Assembly (NCBI RefSeq): GCF_000719345.1
Contig: NZ_JOFX01000025.1
Location: forward strand, 26,178 to 90,177
Length of the DNA: 64,000 nucleotides
Direction of reading: 5' to 3'
From: Streptomyces sp. NRRL F-2664
GTDB lineage: Bacteria; Actinomycetota; Actinomycetes; Streptomycetales; Streptomycetaceae
Positions 52,334-62,626 of this stretch are shown here, piece by piece. A program made the position numbers and the translations under genes. The notes below the pieces were generated by a model. The model saw only the letters and a list, made by a program, of their open reading frames with translations. It did no database searches and was not told where the DNA came from. Within the stretch, counting starts at the first letter, position 1. The number at the start of each line of letters is the position of its first letter.

Positions 52334-53998
52334 ATGAGCTCCGTAACCGCCGGCGTGCTCCAGCTGCTCGCGCTGATCGCCGCGCTCGCCCTGGTCCACC
52401 GTCCGCTGGGCGACCACATGGCCCGCGTGTACTCCTCCGAGAAGCACTACGGGCCGGAGAAGTGGATCTACCGGGTCGTCGGCGCGAACCCGTCGGCCGA
52501 GATGCGCTGGCCCGCCTACCTGCGCGCCGTCCTCGCCCTCTCCGCCGTGAGCGTCCTCTTCCTCTACCTCCTGCAGCGGGTGCAGGGCGGCCTGCCGGGC
52601 TCGCTCGGCTTCGCGTCGATCGACCCCGACCAGGCCTTCAACACCGCCGCCTCCTTCGTCACCAACACCAACTGGCAGTCGTACTCCGGCGAGCAGACCA
52701 TGGGCCACGTCGTGCAGACCGGCGGTCTCGCCGTGCAGAACTTCGTCTCCGCCGCCGTCGGCATGGCCGTCGCGGTCGCCCTCGTACGCGGCTTCGCGCG
52801 CTCCCGGACCGGGGAGCTGGGCAACTTCTGGGTGGACCTGGTGCGCGGCACGGTCCGCATCCTGCTCCCGTTGTCCCTGGTCGGCGCGATCGTCCTGGTC
52901 GCCTGCGGCGTCGTCCAGAACTTCGCGGGGATCCACGAGGTCGGCCGGTTCACGGGCGGCACGCAGCAGTGGAACGGCGGGGCGGTCGCCTCCCAGGAGG
53001 CCATGAAGGAACTCGGCACGAACGGCGGCGGCTACTTCAACGCCAACTCCGCGCACCCCTTCGAGAACCCGACCCCGTTCTCCAACCTCTTCGAGGTCTT
53101 CCTGATCCTGGTCCTCCCCTTCTCCATGACGCGGACCTTCGGCCGCATGGTCGGCAGCCTGCGCCAGGGCTGGGCGATCCTCGCGACGATGGGCGCCATC
53201 TGGCTCGGTTTTACGGCGCTGATGATGTGGGCCGAATTCGCCCACCCGGGGCCGGTCTTCGAGGTCGCGGGCGGGGCGATGGAGGGCAAGGAGACCCGCT
53301 TCGGGGTCGCCGGTTCGTCGATCTTCGCCGTGGCCACCACTCTGACGTCCACCGGCGCCGTCAACTCCTTCCACTCCTCCTACACCGGCTTCGGCGGCGG
53401 CATCACCCTGCTGGGCATGCAGCTCGGCGAGATCGCACCCGGCGGTGTCGGATCCGGGCTCTACGGCATGCTGGTCATGGCGGTCATCGCGGTGTTCATC
53501 GCCGGTCTGATGGTCGGCCGCACCCCCGAGTACCTGGGCAGGAAGGTCGGCATCCGCGAGATCAAGCTCGCCGCCTGCTACATCCTCGTCACCCCCGCCC
53601 TGGTGCTGTGCTTCACCGCGGCCGCGATGGCCCTGCCGACCCCGCCCGGTTCCATGACGAACACCGGCGCGCACGGCTTCTCCGAGATCCTCTACGCCTA
53701 CACGTCGGGCGCCAACAACAACGGCTCGGCCTTCGCGGGCCTGAACGCCGACACCCAGTGGTTCAACAGCACCCTCGGCATCGCCATGCTGCTGGGCCGC
53801 TTCCTCCCGATGGTCTTCGTCCTGGCGCTGGCGGGGGCCCTGGCCGAGCAGAGGCCCGTGCCGGAGACGGCGGGCACCCTGCGCACCGACAAGCCGCTCT
53901 TCGCCGGCCTGCTCGTCGCCACTCTCGTCATCGTCACCGGTCTCACCTACTTCCCGGCCCTGGCGCTGGGTCCGCTCGCCGAAGGGCTCGCAGCATGA
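52334..53998 (+). CDS. kdpA: K+-transporting ATPase subunit A
   Basis: A 554-residue membrane channel subunit of the high-affinity KdpFABC potassium pump. Selectivity-loop regions can be seen: [59 protein letters not shown] and [19 protein letters not shown]. About ten transmembrane helices are present. Its stop overlaps the kdpB start (ATGA). Confidence 0.96.
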   Translation: MSSVTAGVLQLLALIAALALVHRPLGDHMARVYSSEKHYGPEKWIYRVVGANPSAEMRWPAYLRAVLALSAVSVLFLYLLQRVQGGLPGSLGFASIDPDQAFNTAASFVTNTNWQSYSGEQTMGHVVQTGGLAVQNFVSAAVGMAVAVALVRGFARSRTGELGNFWVDLVRGTVRILLPLSLVGAIVLVACGVVQNFAGIHEVGRFTGGTQQWNGGAVASQEAMKELGTNGGGYFNANSAHPFENPTPFSNLFEVFLILVLPFSMTRTFGRMVGSLRQGWAILATMGAIWLGFTALMMWAEFAHPGPVFEVAGGAMEGKETRFGVAGSSIFAVATTLTSTGAVNSFHSSYTGFGGGITLLGMQLGEIAPGGVGSGLYGMLVMAVIAVFIAGLMVGRTPEYLGRKVGIREIKLAACYILVTPALVLCFTAAAMALPTPPGSMTNTGAHGFSEILYAYTSGANNNGSAFAGLNADTQWFNSTLGIAMLLGRFLPMVFVLALAGALAEQRPVPETAGTLRTDKPLFAGLLVATLVIVTGLTYFPALALGPLAEGLAA

Positions 53999-56106
53999 GC
54001 ACCACCACCCCCACCCGTGCTCCGCACGACGACCTGCAGACCAGCGGTCACGAACCGCCCGCCGCCGGCCGGGTCGGCGGGGGTCTGTTCGACCCGCGGC
54101 AGCTGCTGACGGCGCTGCCCGAAGCGGTCCGGAAGCTGGACCCCCGCGTCATGGCCGCATCCCCCGTGATGTTCGTGGTGCTGGTCGGTTCGGTCCTCAC
54201 CACGGTCCTGGCATTCATGGATCCGACGGACGGGTTCGGCTGGGCCGTCACGGCCTGGCTGTGGCTGACCACGCTCTTCGCCAACCTCGCCGAAGCGGTC
54301 GCCGAAGGACGCGGCAAGGCCCAGGCCGACACCCTGCGCAGGGCCAGGACCGGCTCCGTGGCCCGCCGTCTCACCGGGGCCGGCGCCGACGAGGAAGAGG
54401 TGGCCGGCACCGAGCTGCGCGTGGGCGACCTGGTCGTGTGCGAGGCCGGCGACATCGTCCCCGGGGACGGTGACGTCGTCGAGGGCGTCGCATCCGTGGA
54501 CGAGTCGGCCATCACCGGCGAGTCCGCACCGGTCATCCGCGAGTCGGGCGGCGACCGGTCGGCGGTCACCGGCGGCACGCGGGTGCTGTCCGACCGGATC
54601 GTCGTCAGGATCACGACGAAGCCGGGCGAGACCTTCATCGACCGCATGATCGCCCTCGTGGAGGGCGCCGCCCGGCAGAAGACGCCCAACGAGACGGCCC
54701 TCAACATCCTGCTCGCCTCGCTGACGATCGTCTTCCTGCTGGCCGTGGTGACCCTGCAGCCGTTCGCCGTCCACGCGGGCGCCGAGCAGTCGTTGATCGT
54801 TCTGACCGCGCTGCTGGTCTGTCTCATCCCCACCACCATCGGGGCGCTGCTGTCCGCGATCGGCATCGCCGGCATGGACCGCCTCGTGCAGCGCAACGTC
54901 CTGGCCATGAGCGGACGCGCGGTCGAAGCGGCCGGCGACGTCTCCACTCTGCTGCTCGACAAGACCGGCACCATCACCCACGGCAACCGGCGGGCCGCGG
55001 CCTTCGTCCCCGTCGCGGGCACCACCGAGACCGAGCTCGCCGACGCCGCCCAGTTGTCCTCGCTGGCCGACGAGACGCCCGAGGGGCGCTCGATCGTGGT
55101 CCTGGCCACGAAGGAGCACGGGCTGCGCGAGCGGCACCGGGGCGAACTCACCGGCGCCGACTGGATCGCCTTCACCGCCCGGACCCGGATGTCCGGGGTC
55201 GACGCCGACGGCAGGAGCGCCCGCAAGGGGGCGGCCGGCTCGGTGACGGCCTGGGTGCGGGAGCAGGGCGGCCGGGTCGCCGAGGACGCCGGCCTGCTGG
55301 CCGACCGCATCTCCGAAGCCGGCGGCACCCCGCTGCTCGTGGCGGTCCGGGACGACGGGGGCGCCCGCGTCCTCGGTGTCGTCCACCTCAAGGACGTGGT
55401 CAAGGACGGCATGCGCGAACGGTTCGACGAACTGCGCCGCATGGGCATCCGGACCGTCATGATCACGGGCGACAATCCCCTCACCGCGAGGGCCATCGCC
55501 GAGGAGGCCGGCGTCGACGACTTCCTCGCGGAGGCCACTCCCGAGGACAAGATGGCCCTGATCAAGCGTGAGCAGGCGGGCGGCAGGCTCGTCGCGATGA
55601 CCGGAGACGGTACGAACGACGCCCCGGCCCTCGCTCAGGCCGATGTCGGCCTCGCGATGAACACGGGCACCTCGGCCGCCAAGGAGGCCGCGAACATGGT
55701 GGACCTCGACTCGGACCCCACCAAGCTCATCGAGATCGTCGAGATCGGCAAACAGCTCCTCATCACCCGCGGAGCCCTGACCACCTTCTCCATCGCCAAC
55801 GACGTCGCGAAGTACTTCGCGATCATCCCGGCCATGTTCGCCGTGGCCCACCCCGGCCTGGACAGGCTCAACATCATGGGGCTGTCCTCCCCCGACTCCG
55901 CGATCCTGTCGGCCGTCGTCTTCAACGCGCTGATCATCGTGGCCCTCGTGCCCCTGGCCCTCAAGGGGGTCCGGTACCGGCCCATGAGCGCCGACCGCAT
56001 GCTCCGCCGCAACCTCGGCCTGTACGGACTGGGCGGCCTCGTCGCGCCGTTCGTCGGCATCAAGCTCATCGACCTGCTCATCTCCCACCTCCCCGGAATC
56101 GGTTGA
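53995..56106 (+). CDS. kdpB: K+-transporting ATPase subunit B
   Basis: A 703-residue P-type ATPase that powers the Kdp pump. [14 protein letters not shown] holds the phosphorylated D322. [14 protein letters not shown] is the actuator motif, and [20 protein letters not shown] the P-domain motif. [20 protein letters not shown] is the P-type Kdp helix 4. The ~60-residue N-terminus is a hydrophilic extension (THAPHDDLQ-like, low homology). kdpC begins six bases after its stop. Confidence 0.96.
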   Translation: MSTTTPTRAPHDDLQTSGHEPPAAGRVGGGLFDPRQLLTALPEAVRKLDPRVMAASPVMFVVLVGSVLTTVLAFMDPTDGFGWAVTAWLWLTTLFANLAEAVAEGRGKAQADTLRRARTGSVARRLTGAGADEEEVAGTELRVGDLVVCEAGDIVPGDGDVVEGVASVDESAITGESAPVIRESGGDRSAVTGGTRVLSDRIVVRITTKPGETFIDRMIALVEGAARQKTPNETALNILLASLTIVFLLAVVTLQPFAVHAGAEQSLIVLTALLVCLIPTTIGALLSAIGIAGMDRLVQRNVLAMSGRAVEAAGDVSTLLLDKTGTITHGNRRAAAFVPVAGTTETELADAAQLSSLADETPEGRSIVVLATKEHGLRERHRGELTGADWIAFTARTRMSGVDADGRSARKGAAGSVTAWVREQGGRVAEDAGLLADRISEAGGTPLLVAVRDDGGARVLGVVHLKDVVKDGMRERFDELRRMGIRTVMITGDNPLTARAIAEEAGVDDFLAEATPEDKMALIKREQAGGRLVAMTGDGTNDAPALAQADVGLAMNTGTSAAKEAANMVDLDSDPTKLIEIVEIGKQLLITRGALTTFSIANDVAKYFAIIPAMFAVAHPGLDRLNIMGLSSPDSAILSAVVFNALIIVALVPLALKGVRYRPMSADRMLRRNLGLYGLGGLVAPFVGIKLIDLLISHLPGIG

Positions 56107-56112
56107 CCTGCG

Positions 56113-56829
56113 ATGAACAACTCCGTACGCACCACGGCCCGGCTGATCGGCGCCGGTCTGCGGGCCCTGCTGGCCCTCACGGTCGTCTGCGGCGTGCTCT
56201 ACCCGCTCACCGTCACCGGGATCGCCCAGGCCCTGTTCACCGACCGGGCCAACGGCTCCGCGTTCCGCGACGGCAGCGGCCGCGTCGTCGGCTCCTCCCT
56301 CGTCGGGCAGCGCTACGACCTGCCGGAGCAGGACCCGGACGCCCCGGAGGAGGCCGCCCGGCCGGACCCGAGGTGGTTCCAGCCGCGCCCTTCGCACGGC
56401 CTGGGCCGCAACAGCGTCAACACCCGCTACTCGCTGCTCCTGTCCGGCGCCACCAACCGCTCCGCGGACAACGGCGCCGTGGACGGCCGGTGCACCCGGG
56501 ACTCCGAACCGGGCACGCTGTGCGCCCTGGTGGTCGCCGCCGAGCAAGCCGTGATCGCCGACAACTCCACGCCGGGACGCACGGTCCGGCCCGAGGACGT
56601 GCCGCCCGACGCCGTCACCTCCTCCGGCTCCGGCCTCGACCCGGACATCTCGCCCGAGTACGCCAGGCTCCAGGTGCACCGGGTCGCGGCACGCAACGGC
56701 CTCGCCGTCGACCGGGTGGAGCAGCTCGTCACGGCCCACACCCGGGCGCGCACCCTGGGCTTCATCGGCGAACCCCGCGTCAACGTCCTCGAACTGAACA
56801 CGGCCCTCAGGGCTCTGGTCCGGAACTGA
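56113..56829 (+). CDS. kdpC: K+-transporting ATPase subunit C
   Basis: A 238-residue single-span subunit. One helix (ALLALTVVCGVLYPLTVTGI) anchors the protein. The outer domain contains GSSLVGQRYDLPEQDPDAPE, WFQPRPSHGLGRNSVNT, SGSGLDPDISPEYARLQVHR and LGFIGEPRVNVLELNTAL, all KdpC marks. It has an insertion with two cysteines (VDGRCTRDSEPGTLCALVV). The operon's sensor/response genes kdpDE are not in this window. Confidence 0.95.
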   Translation: MNNSVRTTARLIGAGLRALLALTVVCGVLYPLTVTGIAQALFTDRANGSAFRDGSGRVVGSSLVGQRYDLPEQDPDAPEEAARPDPRWFQPRPSHGLGRNSVNTRYSLLLSGATNRSADNGAVDGRCTRDSEPGTLCALVVAAEQAVIADNSTPGRTVRPEDVPPDAVTSSGSGLDPDISPEYARLQVHRVAARNGLAVDRVEQLVTAHTRARTLGFIGEPRVNVLELNTALRALVRN

Positions 56830-56956
56830 GCCGCCTCGGGGGCGGATCGGGGTGACAGCGAGTCCATCATGACAGGTCAGAGGCGTTTTTCGTAGGACGG
56901 AACGCACAGTTCGCGAACCTTGTCCGGTCCGCTCCCCACGTCCCAGAATCTCCTTC

Positions 56957-58165
56957 GTGCACCACCCGACGACTGGGGGAACTTTGGGGAAGATCGATCA
57001 CGACGCCGTACTGCGGGCCCGCGTCCTGCTGCTGGGGTCCGGACAGCCGAGCCCGCTCGAAGAGGTCCACGCCTACCGGGTGTTGGCGCAAGTGAGCCCG
57101 AAGGCGTATCTGCCGAAGCTGGTCGACGCGCTGATCTCGATGAGCCACCGCGGCCGGGGCCCGGAGGTGAACCTGGCACTGGCCACCGAGGCGGTCGAAG
57201 CCGCCCGGAGGATCGGGGACGGGGCGCCGACGGCGATGCGCCTGGAACGGCTGTCCCGAGCCCTTCATGCGCACGAGAGGGCCCTGTTCGCGCTCGGACG
57301 CCGGGAGGAGGGGCGCGCCGTCTGCGAAGAGCTGGCCGCGGCCGGACAGAGCCGGCGGCTGGCCGCGGTCCTTGCGGAGGAGGGGCGTTTCCGGGAGGCC
57401 TGCGAGCTCAACGAGGAGGCGGTGCGCAGCGGCGTACCGGAGCACTTGCGTCGGGACATGGTGGAGTGGGCGGCGAACCTGGAGGGTGCCGGGCTGCACG
57501 ACGCGGCCGCCGCCGCTTTCGGCGAACTCGTCGACGTGACGCGGCGCCGGGCCGCCGCGCAGGAAGTATCGCCGGTGGAACTCGCCTGGGAGCTGGTGCA
57601 CCTCTCCCGCATGCGCGAGTCGTCCGGGCACGGTATGGACGCCGCGGCCGTCCGGCAGGAGGCCCTGACCGTCCTGGAGGAGCTGGCGGCGAACGGCGAG
57701 CCGAAGGATTCGGGCTTCTCCCTCGCCCGGTGGGTCACCCTCTTCGCGCTGTCGGGGCGCGGTGACGAACCGGCGGCGAGCCCCGCATGCCCGATGCCGC
57801 CGTTCGGCACGGACCTCGCGCTGCCGAGCGCCACGCGGGACGCCTTCCTCGCCACCCGGCCGGCGCTCGAAGCCGAGGCGGTGCAGCTGCGCGAGGCCGG
57901 CCGCGTGCCCGAACTGGTCGACGTACAGCGCCGGATCAGCGTGCGCACGGCCGTCGGTGAGGGCAACCGCCCCCACCGCTTCGAGGAGCGGCTGGGGCCG
58001 TACTTCGACGAGGGCGTGGGGCTCGCCCGCCGACTGCCCGGCGACGAGGCCGGACGCCTCGCCCGCGCCCTGACCGACCGCGCGATGTTCTCGGTCGCCG
58101 CCCGGGCCTTCGGGCCCGCGCACACCGACTTCGCCGAGGCCTCCGCCCTCCTCGACGCCCGGTAG
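56957..58165 (+). CDS. Helical-repeat (TPR-like) hypothetical protein
   Basis: A 402-residue soluble protein made of repeated Ala/Glu/Arg-rich helices: RVLAQVSPKAYLPKLVDALI, NLALATEAVEAARRIGDG, ERALFALGRREEGRAVCEEL, AAVLAEEGRFREACELNEEA and DMVEWAANLEGAGLHDAAA. The spacing resembles tetratricopeptide repeats, giving a scaffold role by analogy. GTG 56957 is used; a TTG at 56984 has a better GGGGGA site and is a real alternative. The gene faces the binding-protein gene across tandem repeats. Confidence 0.65.
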   Translation: MHHPTTGGTLGKIDHDAVLRARVLLLGSGQPSPLEEVHAYRVLAQVSPKAYLPKLVDALISMSHRGRGPEVNLALATEAVEAARRIGDGAPTAMRLERLSRALHAHERALFALGRREEGRAVCEELAAAGQSRRLAAVLAEEGRFREACELNEEAVRSGVPEHLRRDMVEWAANLEGAGLHDAAAAAFGELVDVTRRRAAAQEVSPVELAWELVHLSRMRESSGHGMDAAAVRQEALTVLEELAANGEPKDSGFSLARWVTLFALSGRGDEPAASPACPMPPFGTDLALPSATRDAFLATRPALEAEAVQLREAGRVPELVDVQRRISVRTAVGEGNRPHRFEERLGPYFDEGVGLARRLPGDEAGRLARALTDRAMFSVAARAFGPAHTDFAEASALLDAR

Positions 58166-58219
58166 GCCCCCCACCGGCCCCGCCCGCGCCGGACGGCGCC
58201 GGGTCACGCCGATCGCGGG

Positions 58220-58274
58220 TCGGACCGCGTCGGACCGCGTCGGACCGGTGGGCGGGGTGCGGGGTGCGGGGTGC
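58220..58274. repeat. Two short tandem repeats between convergent genes
   Basis: TCGGACCGCG repeats at 58220 and 58230, with a third partial copy at 58240. Then GGGGTGC is repeated three times head to tail (58254-58274). Both lie in the spacer between two convergent stops. They are simple repeats prone to slippage. Confidence 0.7.
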
Positions 58275-58276
58275 GG

Positions 58277-59563
58277 TCAGTGCTTGCCGGCGGCCAGCTC
58301 GGCCTTGTGCGCGATGTCCTCCAGGACCGCCTCGGGGTCCGCTCCCGGGGCCACGGCACGGCCGATGTTGCGTTTGATCGCGTCGCTGACGGCCACCCAC
58401 GAGGGGTCGTTGACAGGGTAGAGACGGGCCGTCCGCAGTGCGCTCAGGAAGTCCTCGTCCGTCCGGCTGAGGCCGCCGCCGGCCGGGGTCCGGGCGGCCG
58501 AGGCGGTGGCCGGCAGGAGGTGGTAGCGGTCCACGAAGTCCGCCAGGTTCTTGTCCTGGTAGACGAACTCCAGGAACCTGCCGATCTCCGCCCGTCTGCC
58601 GTTCTGGTTGAAGGCCACCATCCAGTCGGCCACGCCCACGGTCGGCGGGGCGTCCTCGCTGCCCAGCGCGTCGGAGACCGGCATGGCGACGGTGCCGACG
58701 CCGATCCCCTTAGCGGCCGCCTCGTGGGCGAGCGACGGGTAGCCGTTGAGCATGCCCACCTCGCCCCGCAGGAAGGCGGCGAACGCGTCGGCGCGGTTCA
58801 TCTGCGCCGGCGCGGTGGGACCGACGAGGCCCGGCGTGACCAGGTTGTCCCTGACCCACTGCCAGGTGTGTACGTTGCGCTCCGAGTCCAGGCTGTAGCT
58901 GCCGCGTCCGTCGGCGTAGCCGCCGCCGTTGCTGAGCTCCCAGATCAGCGCCTCCGCGTGGGCCTCCTCCGGGCCCAGGGGCAGGGCGTAGGGGTAGGTC
59001 ACGCCCTTGTCCTTGAGTGCCTTGGCGGCGGCCTTGAGCTGGGACCAGGTCTTCGGCGGCGCGCTGATACCGGCCTTGGTGAACAGCGCCTCGTTGTAGA
59101 ACAGCAGTCGGCTGCTCGCGACGAAGGGCAGGCCGTAGAGGCGGTTGTCGAAGGTACCCGCCTCGGCGAGCGGCTGGAGGAAGTTCGCCTCGGCGCCGAC
59201 CGAGAGGAGTTCCTCCGCGGAGTACAGCTTCCCCTGCGCGGCGAAGTCCGAGTAGGAGCCCATGAGGGCGATGTCGGGCGCCTTGCCCGCCTTGACCATG
59301 CGGGAGACCTCGCGGTCGATGTCCGCCCACGGCAGGAGCCGGACCTCGACCCGGATCCCGGGGTTGGCGTCGGTGAAGGCGCCGGTCACCTTGTCCCAGT
59401 AGGCCTTGGAGCTGGTGGCCGGGGTATCGCCGTACTCCGCGGCCACGAGCCGCAGCGTACGGCTGCCACCCGCCCCGTCGTCCGCAGGACCGCATCCGGA
59501 CAAGTGGGGCAGGAGGCCGAGCACGACCGCGGCGGCGGCCGGCCCGAAGATCTTTCTTCGCAC
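58277..59563 (-). CDS. Sugar ABC-transporter substrate-binding lipoprotein
   Basis: A 428-residue exported protein of the type 1 extracellular solute-binding family. The lipobox is HLSGC after RKIFGPAAAAVVLGLLP, so it is membrane-anchored. Family parts are FTDANPGIRVEVRLLPWADI, VSRMVKAGKAPDIALMGSYS, GLPFVASSRLLFYNEALFTK, AFAAFLRGEVGMLNGYPSLA and EIGRFLEFVYQDKNLADFVD. The probable ligand is a sugar or polyol. No permease or ATPase gene is next to it; it is an orphan within this window. The start is GTG 59563. Confidence 0.88.
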   Translation of the reverse strand: MRRKIFGPAAAAVVLGLLPHLSGCGPADDGAGGSRTLRLVAAEYGDTPATSSKAYWDKVTGAFTDANPGIRVEVRLLPWADIDREVSRMVKAGKAPDIALMGSYSDFAAQGKLYSAEELLSVGAEANFLQPLAEAGTFDNRLYGLPFVASSRLLFYNEALFTKAGISAPPKTWSQLKAAAKALKDKGVTYPYALPLGPEEAHAEALIWELSNGGGYADGRGSYSLDSERNVHTWQWVRDNLVTPGLVGPTAPAQMNRADAFAAFLRGEVGMLNGYPSLAHEAAAKGIGVGTVAMPVSDALGSEDAPPTVGVADWMVAFNQNGRRAEIGRFLEFVYQDKNLADFVDRYHLLPATASAARTPAGGGLSRTDEDFLSALRTARLYPVNDPSWVAVSDAIKRNIGRAVAPGADPEAVLEDIAHKAELAAGKH

Positions 59564-60058
59564 GAGCGTGTTCCCCTGATGTCACATGGCTTCTGCCGCG
59601 CAGCGCACCCGTACGGGGGGTGCTCGGCGGCCCGGTGGCCGGAATCATCTCCCGGAGTGGAGTGATTGCTTCCGCTCTCGCAGCAGGTGTGGCCGATGAT
59701 CCAGGCACGCGTGGGCCCGGTTGTGGCTTCCGACGAGCCTCCGGCCGGTCCCACGCGCGTAGATGAGGTCCCAGCAGTTCTCCTGCCCATCGGCTCGCCC
59801 ACGGGAGCCGGGCGGGCGCCCGGCCGTGGGGCGGGGGCCGCCAGGCGGTGAGCACCTCCGCCCGGCGGACGCCCGCCTCAGCTCCCCCGGGGAGCGCCCG
59901 CCGTGTCTCCGGGCGTGCCCCCGCTGCCCGCCGGGGGCATGATCGGAGACACTGGGAATGGCGCCCGGAGCGGTACCGGACGGCGCAACGCCCCTGGCTT
60001 CCGCCCCGGACGTCCACCAGCATGGGGACGGCGGCACCGGCGGACGAGATGGGCACGC
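59564..60058. other. Divergent intergenic region
   Basis: About 495 bases between the binding-protein gene and the multidomain phosphatase gene. No gene, no clear operator. GC content is uniform. Confidence 0.35.
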
Positions 60059-62578
60059 ATGCGGGCCAGTGAGAGCAACCAGGACTATCCCTTCGCCGTG
60101 ACGAACACGGCCGCGGCCCTGCTGGACGCTGCCGGGACGGTCCTCGCCTGGACACCGGCGGCCGAAGCCCTCCTGGGGCGCCGGTCGGCGGAGGTGTGCG
60201 GCAGGCCGGCCCAAGATCTCCTCGCGGATGCGCGCACCTGGGAAGCGGTACTCGCCCAGGGGCGACGGGGCAGGGCCGCTCCGGGGCGGGCGGGCCCGGA
60301 CGGACCCGAGGGCCCCGGGGGACCGGAGGGTTCGGGCAGCCGACAGCACTCCGGCGGCTGGGAGGGCCGGGCCACGCTGCGGCACGGGTCCGGCGGCGAG
60401 CTGGAGATCGGCTTCCGCGTCATCCCCCTGCACGGCGCGGACGGCGGCCCGCCGGGGAGGGCCGCCCGGTGCCTCGTCCTCGGGGCACCACTGGCACTGG
60501 TCGCCCGATGGCGGCAGGACCACGCCTTCACCCAGGAGCTGTTCCTTCAGGGACGGGTCGGCCTGGCCGTCTTCGACCAGGACCTGCGCCTGCTGCGCAC
60601 GAACACGCACCTGCTGCCGTACACGGGCGTGCCCGTCGACCTGTACGGGCGACGCCTGGCCGACTTCCTGTGGGCCGAGGACGCCCGCACCATCGAGGAC
60701 CGGCTCCGCGAGGTCCTGCACGACGGCACGCCCCTGATCGGCTTCAGCACCACCGTACGCACCCTGGACGATCCGAGGGGCGGCCGCATCGTCACCATCC
60801 AGGCGTTCCGGCTCCAGGAACCGGACACGCAGCCCCTGGGCGTGGCGGCCGTGTTCACCGACGTCACCGCCCACGAACGGGCGCGCGGCCGCCTGGACCT
60901 CCTCTACCGGGCCACCGGCGCGCTCGGCGGTTCGCTGTCCGTCCTGCGCACCGTGGAGGACCTGGTGGAGGTGTTGGCGCCGGCGTTCGGCGACTGCGCC
61001 GCGGTGGACCTGGCGGAGACGGTGCTGACCGGCGGGGAACCGCCCGCCGACGGCCCCGGCACGCCGCCCCTGATCCGGATGGCCGTCGCCGACACGGAAC
61101 CGGAGGCACTGCGCACCGGGACCACCACCCGGTTCCCCGGGGCGCCCGGCGGAGTGGGCGCGCCCGAGGAGCGGTGCCGGGGCGAGCTGGTCACGGGCCT
61201 GGGCGACCGGACCGGTGGCGACGCGGTCCCGGAGTGGGCCGCGGCGGTCCCGGGGGCGCACTCGGCCATGACGGCCCCGCTGTGCGCCCGGGGCGTGCGG
61301 TTCGGCCGGCTCACGATCTGGCGCACCGGCGACACCGCTCCGCTGGAACGGGACGACCTCGCCCTCCTGGAGGAGATCGCCGCCCGTGCGGCCGTCGCCG
61401 TCGACAACGCCCGGCGGTACACGAAGGAGCGCCGCACCGCCGTGGGCCTGCAGCGCAGCCTGCTGCCCCCGGCCACCTCGGAGAAGCCCGCGGTGGAGGC
61501 AGCCGGCCTGTACCTGCCCGCGGACGCGGACAGCGGAGTGGGCGGTGACTGGTTCGACGTCATCCCCCTGTCGTCGGCGCGGGTCGCCCTGGTGGTGGGG
61601 GACGTCGCCGGTCACGGGCTGCACGCCACGGCCATGATGGGCCGCCTGCGCAGCGCCGTACGGGCGATGGCGGACCTGGAACTGGAACCGGAGGAACTGC
61701 TGGCGCACGTGGACGACATGGTCGTGCAGGTGGCGTCCGAGGCGGAGACCGACGACCCCGACGACGCCGACGCGGGCCTCCCGCTGCCCGGCGGGCCGGC
61801 CGGCGCCACCTGCCTGTACGCCGTGTACGACCCGGTCACCCGCACCTGCGTCATGGCGAGCGCCGGACACCCCCCGCCTGCCGTGGTCGCCCCGGACGGA
61901 TCCGTCACGTACGTCGAGCTGAGCCCCGGCCCTCCCCTGGGGGTCGGCGGCTGGCCCTTCGAACCGGTCGAGGTGGGCCTGCCGCCGGGCAGCGTCCTCG
62001 CCCTGTACACCGACGGCCTCATCGAGCGCGGGGAGGGGGACGTCGACGAAGGCATGCACGACCTCGCGGAGCGGCTGCGGCGCGCGGACGTGGCGGGCAG
62101 GCCGCTGCGGGAGGCCCGGCACGACATCGTGGAGGGCCTGCCGCCCGGCAGGCTGCGCGACGACGTCACACTGCTCCTCGCCCGTACCCGGGTGGTGGAT
62201 GCCGGATCCCTCGCGACGTGGATGCTCGACGCCGACCCGGCGGTCGTCGCCGACGCGCGCCACCTCGTACTGGCGCAGCTCACCGCGTGGGACCTCGACG
62301 AGCTCTCCTTCAGCACCGAGCTCATCGTCAGCGAGCTGGTCACGAACGCCATCCGCCACGCCGGGGGCCCGGTGCGGCTGCGCCTGATCCGGGCGGACTC
62401 CCTGACGTGCGAGGTCTCGGACTCCAGCAACACGCAGCCGAGGATGCGGCGCGCCAGGAACTCCGAGGAGGGCGGGCGCGGCCTGTACATCGTCGCCCAG
62501 CTCTCGCACCGCTGGGGCAGCCGCTACACCATGGGAGGCAAGACCGTCTGGTCCGAACAGCACCTGCCCCACCTGTGA
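60059..62578 (+). CDS. PAS/GAF/SpoIIE phosphatase with HATPase domain
   Basis: An 839-residue cytosolic signalling protein combining both halves of an anti-sigma switch. A PAS domain lies in ~10-150 (AALLDAAGTVLAWTPAAEAL), with a second in ~165-290 (GLAVFDQDLRLLRTNTHLLP). A GAF domain follows in ~300-475. The SpoIIE phosphatase at ~485-715 has LQRSLLPPATSEKP, GVGGDWFDVIPL, GDVAGHGLHATAMMG, LALYTDGLIERGEGD and RDDVTLLLART. The C-terminal RsbW-like kinase domain has SELVTNAIRHAGGPVRLRLI and GGRGLYIVAQLSHRWG. Such proteins reset STAS partners under stress or in development. The ribosome site before ATG 60059 is weak. Confidence 0.9.
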   Translation: MRASESNQDYPFAVTNTAAALLDAAGTVLAWTPAAEALLGRRSAEVCGRPAQDLLADARTWEAVLAQGRRGRAAPGRAGPDGPEGPGGPEGSGSRQHSGGWEGRATLRHGSGGELEIGFRVIPLHGADGGPPGRAARCLVLGAPLALVARWRQDHAFTQELFLQGRVGLAVFDQDLRLLRTNTHLLPYTGVPVDLYGRRLADFLWAEDARTIEDRLREVLHDGTPLIGFSTTVRTLDDPRGGRIVTIQAFRLQEPDTQPLGVAAVFTDVTAHERARGRLDLLYRATGALGGSLSVLRTVEDLVEVLAPAFGDCAAVDLAETVLTGGEPPADGPGTPPLIRMAVADTEPEALRTGTTTRFPGAPGGVGAPEERCRGELVTGLGDRTGGDAVPEWAAAVPGAHSAMTAPLCARGVRFGRLTIWRTGDTAPLERDDLALLEEIAARAAVAVDNARRYTKERRTAVGLQRSLLPPATSEKPAVEAAGLYLPADADSGVGGDWFDVIPLSSARVALVVGDVAGHGLHATAMMGRLRSAVRAMADLELEPEELLAHVDDMVVQVASEAETDDPDDADAGLPLPGGPAGATCLYAVYDPVTRTCVMASAGHPPPAVVAPDGSVTYVELSPGPPLGVGGWPFEPVEVGLPPGSVLALYTDGLIERGEGDVDEGMHDLAERLRRADVAGRPLREARHDIVEGLPPGRLRDDVTLLLARTRVVDAGSLATWMLDADPAVVADARHLVLAQLTAWDLDELSFSTELIVSELVTNAIRHAGGPVRLRLIRADSLTCEVSDSSNTQPRMRRARNSEEGGRGLYIVAQLSHRWGSRYTMGGKTVWSEQHLPHL

Positions 62579-62626
62579 CGGCGCCGGCCGGCGGTCCGGG
62601 AACACCGACCCCAGGAGGTGGTGACC

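Noticed and set aside
53947..56907. 986-codon open frame opposite kdpB and kdpC
   Set aside because: Antisense shadow; kdpB and kdpC motifs on the + strand are unambiguous.
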